Below, in pieces: positions 1 to 7,233 of a stretch of 13,009 nucleotides of DNA; positions within the stretch are counted from its first letter, which is position 1; every line of letters begins with the position of its first letter. The stretch lies in NCBI GenBank assembly GCA_027074255.1, contig JALTDI010000043.1:1-13009 (forward strand), written 5' to 3'. The notes beneath the pieces were generated by a model that had not been told where the DNA came from, ran no database searches, and saw only the letters and a list, made by a program, of their open reading frames with translations. The position numbers and the translations under genes are program-made. Source of the DNA: Desulfurellales bacterium (GTDB taxonomy: Bacteria; Campylobacterota_A; Desulfurellia; Desulfurellales; Hippeaceae).

Positions 1-20
1 TATTATACGGGGGGATTGAT

Positions 21-3000
21 ATGGAGATAAATAAAATCCTATCTGCGAATAGGGGAGAAATAGCCATCAGGACGTTTCGAGCCGCAACGGAAATGCATAT
101 TAAAACAGTGGCAATATACTCCGAAGAGGATAAATATTCCCTTCATAGGTACAAAGCCGATGAGGCCTATTTGATAGGCGAGGGGTTGAGCCCAGTTGAG
201 GCCTATTTGAGTATGGACGAAATCATCGACCTATCTTTGAGAAAGGGTATAGATGCTATTCACCCGGGGTACGGTTTTTTATCGGAGAGTTATGAATTTG
301 CACAAAAATGTGAAGATGCCGGTATTATCTTTGTAGGACCGAAGCCGGAGACAATAAAGATGTTCGGGGATAAACTTTTATCCAAACAGCTTGCAAAAAA
401 AGCATCAGTACCTGTAATTGAGGGTTCGGATAAAAATATTGAATCTATCGATGAGGCTGTAAAAGTTGCTAACGATATAGGATATCCCGTTATGCTGAAA
501 GCAACAGGCGGCGGCGGCGGAAGGGGTTTAAGGATAGCTGAAAATGACAGCGAGGTGAAGGAGAATTTTGAGCCTGTTAAAAGGGAAGCCTTAAAAGCCT
601 TCGGCAGAGATGATATCATTATAGAAAAATATATAAAGAGCCCTAAGCATATTGAGGTTCAAATTTTATCCGATAATTACGGAAACACGGTGCATCTTTA
701 TGAAAGGGACTGCTCGATTCAGAGGAGACACCAAAAAATGATTGAGATAGCTCCCTCTTTGAATATAGGTGAAGATACGCTGAAAAGATTATATGAAGAT
801 GCCGTTAAAATAGCAAAATCGTCCGATATTGTATCGGCAGCAACGGTTGAATTCCTTGTTGATGGTGATGGGAACCACTATTTTTTGGAGGTTAACCCGA
901 GGATTCAGGTAGAACATACGGTAACGGAGATGATAACGGGAATAGACCTTCTGCAGAGTCAAATTTATATAGCACAGGGTAAAAAACTCAGCTGTCCCGA
1001 AATCGGCATAGCTTCTCAAAATGATATCACTAAACGGGGTTATTCGATTCAATGCAGAATTACCACAGAGGATCCTCAAAACGACTTTATGCCCGATGTC
1101 GGCGAAATAAAGGCTTATAGGTCACCAGCCGGATTCGGTGTTAGGTTAGATGCCGGAAATGCCTATGTTAATGCCAAAATTTCATCCCATTATGACTCTT
1201 TACTTGTAAAAGTATCAACATGGGCTTTGGATTTTAAAAATTCCGCTCAGAAAATGCGCAGGGTTTTGAGGGAGTTTAGAATCAGAGGACCTAAAACAAA
1301 CCTTCAGTTTCTCGAAAACGTCGTTACACATAGGGATTTTGTAACGGGCAATTTTAATACCAGATTTATAGACACAACAAAAGAGCTGTTCGATATACCA
1401 AAAAGAAGGGATAGGGCAACAAAGGTTCTGAAATTCCTATCCAACAACATAGTGAACAACCCGTCCAACGCCAAGATGCCCGACGATGTTGTGTTTCCTA
1501 TAATACCGAGGTATAGAGAAAAATTCGGTTCAAAAGTGCCGGCGGGAACAAGGGATATTCTTTTAAGAAGGGGTGTTAAGGGCGTAATAAACTTCATAAA
1601 ACAATCCAAAGAGATATTAATAACCGACACAACTTTAAGAGATGCACATCAATCCCTTATGGCCACGAGAATGAGAACATTTGACATGCTGAATGTTGCA
1701 GACCTTTATGCTTATCATCTTAACAACCTTTTTTCTCTTGAAATGTGGGGAGGAGCAACCTTTGACGTTGCATACAGGTTTTTAAAGGAATCCCCTTGGG
1801 ATAGGCTTAATAAGTTAAAGGAAAAGATACCTAACATTTTGTTTCAAATGCTCCTTAGAGCGTCAAATACGGTTGGATACACCAATTATCCGGATAATGT
1901 CGTTAAGGAGTTTATTCGCATAGCAGCGCAAAACGGCATAGACGTGTTTAGGATATTTGACTGTTTTAATTGGATTGAACAGCTTAAACCGGCAATGGAA
2001 GAGGTAAAGAAAAACGATAAAATATGCGAGGCGGCCATAAGTTACACAGGCGATATATTGGATAAAAAAAGAACAAAATATACACTTGATTATTACGTGG
2101 ACCTTGGGATAAAGCTAAAAGATGCCGGGGCGGATATCATAGCCATAAAAGATATGGCGGGACTTGTTAAACCTTATGCAGCTAAATTATTGGTTAAGGC
2201 CATAAAAAGTGAAACAGGCCTTCCTGTTCATTTTCATACGCACGATACAAGCGGCAATGGTGAAGCTTCTGTATTGACGGCTATTGAAGGCGGAGCTGAT
2301 ATCGTGGATTTGGCAATGAGTTCCATGTCGAGCCTGACGAGCCAGCCCAGTCTCAATTCGATTATAGCTGCGATTGATAAAACCGATAAAGCTTCGAATC
2401 TTGATAAAGAAGAAGCCCAGAAGGCATCCGATTATTTTGAAAGAGTCAGGAGATATTATTTTCCGTTTGAAAGCGGTTTAAAATCACCGACTGCCGAGGT
2501 TTACAAACATGAAATTCCAGGCGGACAATATTCAAATCTGATTGTTCAGGTTGAGTCTCTCGGTTTAATAGACAAATGGGAAGAAATCAGGAAGATGTAT
2601 GCCGAGGTTAATGCTCTTTTGGGAGATCTTATTAAAGTTACACCATCCTCCAAAGTTGTGGGGGATTTGGCTCTATTTATGGTGCAAAACTCCATTAAGC
2701 CGGACGAGCTTCTGAAAAAGGGAGAAAATTTGTCTTTTCCTGATTCCGTTGTCAGTTTTTTTAAAGGGATGCTCGGTCAGCCCTACGGCGGCTTTCCAAA
2801 AAAGCTGCAGAAAATAGTTCTAAAAGAAGAAAAACCCCTGGCCAAAAGGCCCGGTTTGCTGCTTGATGATTATGATTTTGATTCTGCAAAGAAAGAATTG
2901 GAGAATGAATTTAACAGGGAGTTCAGCGAAGAAGAAGTTGTCTCTTATGCATTATATCCTCCTGTTTTTAAGGATTATGTAAAGTTTGCCGAGATATACG

Positions 3001-3455
3001 GTGATGCTTCCATATTCTGCACAAAATCGTTTTTCTATCCTTTAAAAAAAGAAGAGGAAATTGAGGTGGATATAGAGGAAGGAAAAACCCTGATAATAAA
3101 ATATTTATCGCTTGGTGAACCGGACAAGAAGGGTTTTAGAAGGGTATATTTTGAGCTGAACGGGCAGCCGAGAAACGTTAATATTAAAGACGAAAAACTC
3201 ACCGATATAATAAAATCGAATGTTAAAGGAAATTTGAGCGACCCGCACGATATATGCGCCACAATGCCCGGTAAAATCGTGAAAATCTATGTAAAGGAAA
3301 AAGACAAGATTAAAAAGGACGATCTTCTTGCTACAACAGAGGCAATGAAAATCGAAACAAAGATAAAATCGGGTATTTCCGGTGTAGTGGAAAAGGTATA
3401 TCTAAGCGAGAATGATAAAATTGAGGCAGGCGACTTAATAATTAAGCTTGCTTAA
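21..3455 (+). CDS. pyc: Pyruvate carboxylase, single-chain, biotin-dependent
   Basis: Carboxylates pyruvate to oxaloacetate using ATP and bicarbonate, an anaplerotic and gluconeogenic step in the cytoplasm. At 1144 aa it matches the usual length of about 1150 for the one-polypeptide form. The N-terminal biotin carboxylase domain (about 1-450) starts with an ANRGEIA motif, has HPGYGFLSE at 81-89, the glycine-rich ATP loop at 163-168, ERDCSIQRRHQK at 228-239 and EVNPRIQVEHT at 290-300. The carboxyltransferase domain has DTTLRDAHQS from 536 (metal ligand D541), EMWGGATFDVA from 574, the lysine expected to be carboxylated at K710 (IKDMAGL) and metal-binding H739 and H741. The C-terminal biotinyl domain (about 1080-1144) has EAMKIE with biotin acceptor K1110. 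Start ATG is preceded by a G-run (9-14) acting as Shine-Dalgarno sequence. All key residues seen are intact. The upstream context lies outside the window. No convincing terminator separates it from the convergent tRNA gene. Confidence 0.97.
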   Translation: MEINKILSANRGEIAIRTFRAATEMHIKTVAIYSEEDKYSLHRYKADEAYLIGEGLSPVEAYLSMDEIIDLSLRKGIDAIHPGYGFLSESYEFAQKCEDAGIIFVGPKPETIKMFGDKLLSKQLAKKASVPVIEGSDKNIESIDEAVKVANDIGYPVMLKATGGGGGRGLRIAENDSEVKENFEPVKREALKAFGRDDIIIEKYIKSPKHIEVQILSDNYGNTVHLYERDCSIQRRHQKMIEIAPSLNIGEDTLKRLYEDAVKIAKSSDIVSAATVEFLVDGDGNHYFLEVNPRIQVEHTVTEMITGIDLLQSQIYIAQGKKLSCPEIGIASQNDITKRGYSIQCRITTEDPQNDFMPDVGEIKAYRSPAGFGVRLDAGNAYVNAKISSHYDSLLVKVSTWALDFKNSAQKMRRVLREFRIRGPKTNLQFLENVVTHRDFVTGNFNTRFIDTTKELFDIPKRRDRATKVLKFLSNNIVNNPSNAKMPDDVVFPIIPRYREKFGSKVPAGTRDILLRRGVKGVINFIKQSKEILITDTTLRDAHQSLMATRMRTFDMLNVADLYAYHLNNLFSLEMWGGATFDVAYRFLKESPWDRLNKLKEKIPNILFQMLLRASNTVGYTNYPDNVVKEFIRIAAQNGIDVFRIFDCFNWIEQLKPAMEEVKKNDKICEAAISYTGDILDKKRTKYTLDYYVDLGIKLKDAGADIIAIKDMAGLVKPYAAKLLVKAIKSETGLPVHFHTHDTSGNGEASVLTAIEGGADIVDLAMSSMSSLTSQPSLNSIIAAIDKTDKASNLDKEEAQKASDYFERVRRYYFPFESGLKSPTAEVYKHEIPGGQYSNLIVQVESLGLIDKWEEIRKMYAEVNALLGDLIKVTPSSKVVGDLALFMVQNSIKPDELLKKGENLSFPDSVVSFFKGMLGQPYGGFPKKLQKIVLKEEKPLAKRPGLLLDDYDFDSAKKELENEFNREFSEEEVVSYALYPPVFKDYVKFAEIYGDASIFCTKSFFYPLKKEEEIEVDIEEGKTLIIKYLSLGEPDKKGFRRVYFELNGQPRNVNIKDEKLTDIIKSNVKGNLSDPHDICATMPGKIVKIYVKEKDKIKKDDLLATTEAMKIETKIKSGISGVVEKVYLSENDKIEAGDLIIKLA

Positions 3456-3459
3456 ATAG

Positions 3460-3536
3460 TGGTCGGGGCGGGCGGACTCGAACCGCCGGCCCCCAGTACC
3501 CGAAACTGGTGCGCTACCAGACTGCGCTACGCCCCG
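3460..3536 (-). tRNA. tRNA-Pro (anticodon CGG), CCA encoded
   Basis: On the minus strand a complete cloverleaf can be folded: acceptor stem CGGGGCG/CGCCCCG (7 bp), D stem GCGC/GCGC with the GG pair in the loop, anticodon stem CCAGT/ACTGG, loop TTCGGGT, five-base variable loop, T stem GGCGG/CCGCC with loop TTCGAGT, discriminator A, and an encoded CCA (3460-3462). The anticodon is CGG, reading CCG proline codons. The C1-G72 first pair is the usual identity feature of bacterial tRNA-Pro. The mature 5' end is at 3536. The gene is antisense to pyc transcription, only 4 nt beyond the pyc stop codon. Confidence 0.97.
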
Positions 3537-3554
3537 AAAAAATTTCACCTATAT

Positions 3555-3580
3555 ATTATAAAGATGTAAAAATAAGTCAA
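3555..3580 (-). promoter_or_regulatory. Candidate tRNA-Pro promoter
   Basis: Upstream of the tRNA on the minus strand there is TTGACT (3580 down to 3575) and TATAAT (3560 down to 3555). The spacer between these exact hexamers is only 14 nt; a shifted -10 (TAATAT or AATATA, spacer 16-17) gives normal spacing. The hexamers are close to consensus and 19-25 nt upstream of the mature tRNA 5' end, as expected for a tRNA leader. The exact -10 register is uncertain. Confidence 0.55.
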
Positions 3581-3601
3581 GTAAAAGCTATATATTGACT
3601 T
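3574..3601. repeat. 7-bp inverted repeat between divergent promoters
   Basis: AAGTCAA (3574-3580) and TTGACTT (3595-3601) form a perfect inverted repeat with a 14-nt gap. The two arms contain the -35 elements of the tRNA promoter and of the response-regulator promoter, so the symmetry may simply reflect two divergent sigma-70 -35 boxes. A regulator site is possible but not shown. Confidence 0.5.
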
Positions 3602-3623
3602 GAAAAATATCAATTGGTATGAT
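3595..3623 (+). promoter_or_regulatory. Sigma-70-type promoter of the two-component operon
   Basis: TTGACT (3595-3600), 17-nt spacer, TATGAT (3618-3623), with an extended -10 TG at 3615-3616. The expected start is near 3630, leaving a short leader with Shine-Dalgarno AAGGAAGG (3637-3644) before the ATG at 3650. A small palindrome TTGA-N6-TCAA (3600-3613) lies in the spacer and could be an operator, but it is short. Confidence 0.75.
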
Positions 3624-3649
3624 GAGAGCAATCTGTAAGGAAGGCTGTT

Positions 3650-4297
3650 ATGAGAGTTTTACTGATTGAAGATGACGTGCTGCTTGGTGAATCTATGGAA
3701 GATTATCTCAAAAAGATAGGGTTTGATATAAAATGGATAGATGATGATAGAATTGTAATGCAGATTTTGAGTATAGAATTGTTCGATGTTGTAATTTTGG
3801 ATTTGATGCTTAAATTTTCAAAGGGCGAGGATTTGATAAAAAAAATTAAAGACACCGTGCCCGATGTGCCTATTGTAATAACAACGGCAAAAGACGGCAT
3901 AAAATCAAAAGAGGAATGTTTCGGGCTCGGAGCCGATGATTATTTGGTAAAACCGTTTGACCCCAAGGAGCTTGTATTGAGAATCAAAGCTGTATGTTCG
4001 AGATATTATAATATTGATGAAAAACAGAAGATAGGCAATATGGAGATAGATGTTAAGAATAAAACCGTGAAAAAAAACGGTGATGAGATAATTTTAACCA
4101 AGAGGGAGTGGGATATACTGATTTTTTTACTTAAAAAGAGGGGGAAAATAGTTACGCATACCGATATTCTGAACTATGTATGGGCAGACAGCGATGTAAA
4201 TGAGGAATCGGTTAGAACCTATATAAAAAAATTACGAGCTATTCTTCCCGATAATGCCATAGAGACGCACAAGGGCAGGGGGTATAGATTAAAATAA
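3650..4297 (+). CDS. OmpR/PhoB-family response regulator
   Basis: Transcription factor of a two-component system, 215 aa, the usual size for the family. The receiver domain (about 1-115) has the acidic pair D8-D9, phosphoacceptor D51 in VILDLML, T78/T79, and K101 in the LVKPF motif. A winged-helix DNA-binding domain follows (about 125-215), with LTKREWDIL and the C-terminal GRGYRLK. The segment after D51 reads LMLKFSKGEDLI rather than the common LPxMDGxE, so the loop is atypical but all catalytic residues are present. The ATG has a strong AAGGAAGG ribosome site 5 nt upstream. The cognate kinase gene overlaps its 3' end or follows directly. Target genes and stimulus cannot be read from the sequence. 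Confidence 0.95.
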   Translation: MRVLLIEDDVLLGESMEDYLKKIGFDIKWIDDDRIVMQILSIELFDVVILDLMLKFSKGEDLIKKIKDTVPDVPIVITTAKDGIKSKEECFGLGADDYLVKPFDPKELVLRIKAVCSRYYNIDEKQKIGNMEIDVKNKTVKKNGDEIILTKREWDILIFLLKKRGKIVTHTDILNYVWADSDVNEESVRTYIKKLRAILPDNAIETHKGRGYRLK

Positions 4298-5250
4298 GTT
4301 TTGAAAATAGGATTATAATTATATTTGCTTTGATTATAACCTTCTGGATAGTAGCTATAAACATTTTGGTCATTACCTTTTTTAAATATAAGGAAATTGA
4401 CAGGTTAAACAAAGAAGCAGAATTGTACAGCTATATAAAATCCGATAAACCCGAATATAAGCTTCCCGCTCATATAAAGGTCGCAAAACGCTATATCGGT
4501 GATTCCAACTTCAGGTTTTTCGGAGTTTACGGAGGAAAATTTGTTTATTTTAAGAACGGCTACGTCAAAAAGGATATGAACAGGTTTGTTCTGACGCTGC
4601 TATTGTGGGAATTTTCTCTTTCGTTCCTCCTGATTTTAATGGTTTATGCCGTTTTAAAACATTATTTGAAAAAGGAACAGGAAAATCGGCGATTTTTGAA
4701 GTTTTTGCTCGGTACCATTTCACATAAAATGGGCAATTTTTTGTCTATTCAGAGGGTTAATTTGGAACTCATTGATGCAGATGATAAGAAACCCATTGAA
4801 CGATTGAAGGATGCATATGCCTTTATGGAGAGGGATTTTAAGAACATAGTGCATGTAATAAAAAATATGCAGGAAAACAAATCACAAAAGTGTAATGCAG
4901 AAGATGTTATAAGGGACACGTTCAATCTATTTAAAGAAAAATGTGAGAATAAAACAATAGATTTGAAGCTGCAGAAAGCTTATGTTAATTCGAAAAGCGG
5001 AGATTTTTATAACGTCATCCATGAATTGATAGAGAACAGCGTAAAGTATTCAAATAAATTTATTCATATGGAAACTATAAAAAAAGGGAGAATGCTTTAT
5101 ATTGTCATTGATAACGATATCACTGAGAAAAAAAGCGGCTCGGGATTCGGGCTTAGCCTTGTTAGGTACATAAGCTCTAAAAACAGATGGAATTTTTCAA
5201 CTAAAATTGTAGATAACCGGTTCCAAGCCGCTCTGATAATTAGGGTTTAG
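4288..5250 (+). CDS. Sensor histidine kinase, small, two TM segments; probable ATT start
   Basis: Membrane sensor partner of the preceding regulator. The first conventional start is TTG at 4330, but it has no ribosome site and cuts the first membrane helix. The reading frame is open from 4288, where ATT lies 5 nt after AGGGGG (4277-4282) inside the regulator gene and gives MKISFENR followed by a complete hydrophobic helix, the usual kinase N-terminus. I therefore prefer 4288 (320 aa; 306 aa from 4330). In this numbering TM1 is about 9-32, an extracytoplasmic loop of about 65 residues follows, and TM2 is about 100-123. The phospho-acceptor region is ISHKMGNFLS with H146. The N box is HELIENSVKY (N250), and the G2-like box is GSGFGLSL (284-291). 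The H box lacks the usual acidic residue after His, and the G1 motif is reduced to IDND (D275) without the normal glycines. Function is likely retained, but the kinase is divergent. Confidence 0.85.
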   Translation: MKISFENRIIIIFALIITFWIVAINILVITFFKYKEIDRLNKEAELYSYIKSDKPEYKLPAHIKVAKRYIGDSNFRFFGVYGGKFVYFKNGYVKKDMNRFVLTLLLWEFSLSFLLILMVYAVLKHYLKKEQENRRFLKFLLGTISHKMGNFLSIQRVNLELIDADDKKPIERLKDAYAFMERDFKNIVHVIKNMQENKSQKCNAEDVIRDTFNLFKEKCENKTIDLKLQKAYVNSKSGDFYNVIHELIENSVKYSNKFIHMETIKKGRMLYIVIDNDITEKKSGSGFGLSLVRYISSKNRWNFSTKIVDNRFQAALIIRV

Positions 5251-5251
5251 T

Positions 5252-6028
5252 TTATTTTAACTGCCAATCGGGTTTGCGTTTTTCCAAAAATGCATTGATG
5301 CCCTCTTTTGCATCATTGAGCATACATATTTCAGAAAACGCATAGTTTGCCACCTCAATAGCTTTTGACATCTCCAAATCAGCCGCTTTATAGAATGCTC
5401 TTTTTGTTATTTGAAGGGCAAGCGGGCTTTTATTTGCCAGTTCGTCGGCAAGCTTCATTGTCTCTGCTTCTAATTTGCCCTTTGGTGCTACCTTATTTAT
5501 CAGGCCTATTCTGGCCGCCTCATGAGCATCTATTATCTCACCCGTTAAAAGCAGCTCTAGTGTTTTTTTTCTTCCTAAGCTTTTTGATATTGCAATAGAA
5601 GGTCCGATGCAGGATAGACCGACATTTATGGCTGTTGCTCCGAATTTTGTCCCCTCCTCAGCCACGGCCAAATCGCATAAGGATACGAGCCCTATTCCGT
5701 TTGCAACAGCAAAACCGTGAACGGAAGCTATAACGGGTTTATTCATCTGAGTTATGGTCAAATTCATCTGCTCCATCAATGTTGTTGTGTTGTAATACTC
5801 TTCAAATGTCTTGTTTTTTAGCTCGTTTACATCTATCCCGGCAGAAAAACCCTTGCCTTCTGCATTTATAACAATTACCCTGATTTCAATATTGCTGTCC
5901 ATTTCTTTTAATGCATAATTTAATTCTTTCGCAAGCGGCGTTGTGAAAACGTTTAAACTATCCGGTCTGTTCAATGTTATAAATCCTATGTGGTTTTCTT
6001 CTGTTACTTTTATACTTTCATAATTCAT
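5252..6028 (-). CDS. Enoyl-CoA hydratase/isomerase family protein, ECHDC3-like
   Basis: Crotonase-fold protein of 258 aa. The start is ATG at 6028, because AAGGAGG (6042-6036) is 7 nt upstream of it; an in-frame TTG at 6034 touches the ribosome site. Oxyanion-hole segments are visible: GKGFSAGIDV (about 57-66) and SVHGFAVANGIGLVSLCDLAVA. In classical enoyl-CoA hydratases a catalytic Glu follows FGxP; here the sequence is FGATAINVGLSC, so that Glu is missing, while the second Glu (TLELLLTG) is present. The pattern, with the C-terminal EGINAFLEKRKPDW, resembles the ECHDC3-like subgroup, whose reaction is not well defined. It probably acts on an acyl-CoA, but hydratase activity should not be assumed. 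It converges on the kinase gene with a 1-nt gap and is divergent from ribD. Confidence 0.9.
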   Translation of the reverse strand: MNYESIKVTEENHIGFITLNRPDSLNVFTTPLAKELNYALKEMDSNIEIRVIVINAEGKGFSAGIDVNELKNKTFEEYYNTTTLMEQMNLTITQMNKPVIASVHGFAVANGIGLVSLCDLAVAEEGTKFGATAINVGLSCIGPSIAISKSLGRKKTLELLLTGEIIDAHEAARIGLINKVAPKGKLEAETMKLADELANKSPLALQITKRAFYKAADLEMSKAIEVANYAFSEICMLNDAKEGINAFLEKRKPDWQLK

Positions 6029-6105
6029 CTCCAATCCTCCTTAATTATAATTTATTATTTATAGTTTATCGTTTGTTTAGGCAAAATCAAATTTTTATAA
6101 ACTTT

Positions 6106-6134
6106 TTGACAAAACGAAAGCGCTTTTGTATTTA
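6106..6134 (+). promoter_or_regulatory. Candidate promoter of the rib-nusB-pyr operon
   Basis: A perfect -35 TTGACA (6106-6111) is followed after 17 nt by TATTTA (6129-6134), a poor -10 (3 of 6). A better hexamer, TATAAG (6133-6138), is 21 nt away. If the 17-nt register is used, transcription would start at about 6141, practically at the ribD ATG (6142). No FMN riboswitch is present in the 107 nt between the divergent genes. Confidence 0.45.
6114..6129. promoter_or_regulatory. 16-bp imperfect palindrome, possible operator before ribD
   Basis: ACGAAAGCGCTTTTGT is symmetric about its centre with one mismatched pair (6116/6127); two further pairs match beyond it after one mismatch (to 6111 and 6132). 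It is GC-richer than its surroundings and fills the spacer between the -35 TTGACA and the presumed -10, which is a common operator position. The binding protein is unknown. Confidence 0.45.
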
Positions 6135-6141
6135 TAAGGAT

Positions 6142-7233
6142 ATGGAAAACAATGATGAAATATTTATGAGAAGAGCAATATCGCTTGCAAAAAGAGCCGT
6201 TGGCAGAACCTGTCCTAATCCTTTGGTTGGAGCTGTTATTGTCAAAGACGGAAAAATAATAGGTGAGGGATATCATAAAAAAGCCGGTATGCCGCATGCC
6301 GAGATTGAGGCCATGAATTCCGTTAAAAACAAAGATGACTTAAAGGGTTCTACTATTTATGTAAATTTAGAACCGTGCAATCACTATGGTAAGACGCCGC
6401 CGTGTTCTCTTGCAATAGAAAAAAGCGGTATAAAACGTGTAGTTATGTCTATGCTTGATATCAACGAAGAAGCATCCGGAGGTGCTGAATATTTAAGCAA
6501 AAAGGGAGTGGAAACCGTCGTAGGTGTATTGGAAGATGAAGCAAAAAAACTCAATGAGGTTTTTATAGAGAACATTACGAATAAAAAGCCTTTTTTTGTG
6601 ATGAAAGCCGCAATGCTTCTAAACGGTTCGATAGCCGTAAGAGGCGGTGTATCTAAATGGATAACATCAGAGAAGTCGAGAAAATTCTCACATAGGCTTA
6701 GGGGCATATATGATGCGGTTGGTGTTGGTATCAATACTGTCATTATGGATGACCCTCTTTTAACTTGCAGGACGGGCAGTTATAAACAGCCCAAAAGAAT
6801 CGTGTTTGATATGAATCTGAGAATACCCATTTCGTCCACATTGTTCAGCAAATACTCAAACAATGTATATATTGTTACATCTGTGTTTGCAGACGGCTCG
6901 AAAAAAAGGGTGCTGAAAGCTATGAACATAAATCTTATAGAATGTGATGTCAAAAACGGAGAATTCGAGCCTCAGAGTTTATGTAATACGCTTATTGAAA
7001 ACGGCGTTTGTTCGTGTGTTATTGAAGGCGGCAGCAGGACTCATGGTTATTTTGTAAAGCACGATTTATACAACAAGGCTTATCTGTTTTATGCGCCTAA
7101 AATATCGGGTTCATACGGTGCTTTTAATGTTGTTGGAAGCGATGCTCCCCTAAACCTTAAAGATACAAAGAAATTGAAACATACGGGATGTAGAAAAATA
7201 GGAGAAGACATCTTGATAGAGGGATATTTTTAG
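6142..7233 (+). CDS. ribD: Bifunctional pyrimidine deaminase/reductase RibD
   Basis: Carries out the second and third steps of riboflavin synthesis: deamination of the diaminopyrimidine and NADPH-dependent reduction of the ribosyl side chain. The protein has 363 aa, typical of the family. The deaminase domain (about 1-145) has the zinc ligands H52 and E54 in PHAEIEA and C79 and C88 in LEPCNHYGKTPPC. The reductase domain (about 150-363) has MKAAMLLNGSIA, SKWITSEKSR, GVGINTVIMDDPLLTCR and CVIEGGSRTHG. The start at 6142 gives the usual MExNDExFMRRAI N-terminus. An upstream in-frame TTG (6073) would add 23 residues without family resemblance. The AAGGA at 6136-6140 is only 1 nt from the ATG, too close for a good ribosome site, so initiation may be leaderless or weak. 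First gene of the operon; its stop codon overlaps the ribE start by 1 nt. Confidence 0.96.
   Translation: MENNDEIFMRRAISLAKRAVGRTCPNPLVGAVIVKDGKIIGEGYHKKAGMPHAEIEAMNSVKNKDDLKGSTIYVNLEPCNHYGKTPPCSLAIEKSGIKRVVMSMLDINEEASGGAEYLSKKGVETVVGVLEDEAKKLNEVFIENITNKKPFFVMKAAMLLNGSIAVRGGVSKWITSEKSRKFSHRLRGIYDAVGVGINTVIMDDPLLTCRTGSYKQPKRIVFDMNLRIPISSTLFSKYSNNVYIVTSVFADGSKKRVLKAMNINLIECDVKNGEFEPQSLCNTLIENGVCSCVIEGGSRTHGYFVKHDLYNKAYLFYAPKISGSYGAFNVVGSDAPLNLKDTKKLKHTGCRKIGEDILIEGYF

Noticed and set aside
1..20. TATTAT at 1-6 as a -10 of a pyc promoter
   Set aside because: The -35 would lie outside the window, and a start from this -10 would remove part of the G-rich ribosome site at 9-14.
5365..5598. Small plus-strand frame inside the crotonase gene
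   Set aside because: Low-complexity Leu/Phe-rich product antisense to a gene with clear motifs; no promoter or ribosome site.
6029..6034. TTG at 6034 as start of the crotonase gene
   Set aside because: It is 1 nt from the Shine-Dalgarno sequence; ATG at 6028 has proper spacing.
6035..6141. FMN riboswitch before ribD
   Set aside because: Region is too short and lacks the conserved aptamer blocks; no terminator or sequester hairpin is visible.
6073..6141. N-terminal extension of RibD from TTG 6073
   Set aside because: The extra 23 residues do not resemble RibD, have no ribosome site, and would span the promoter and palindrome.
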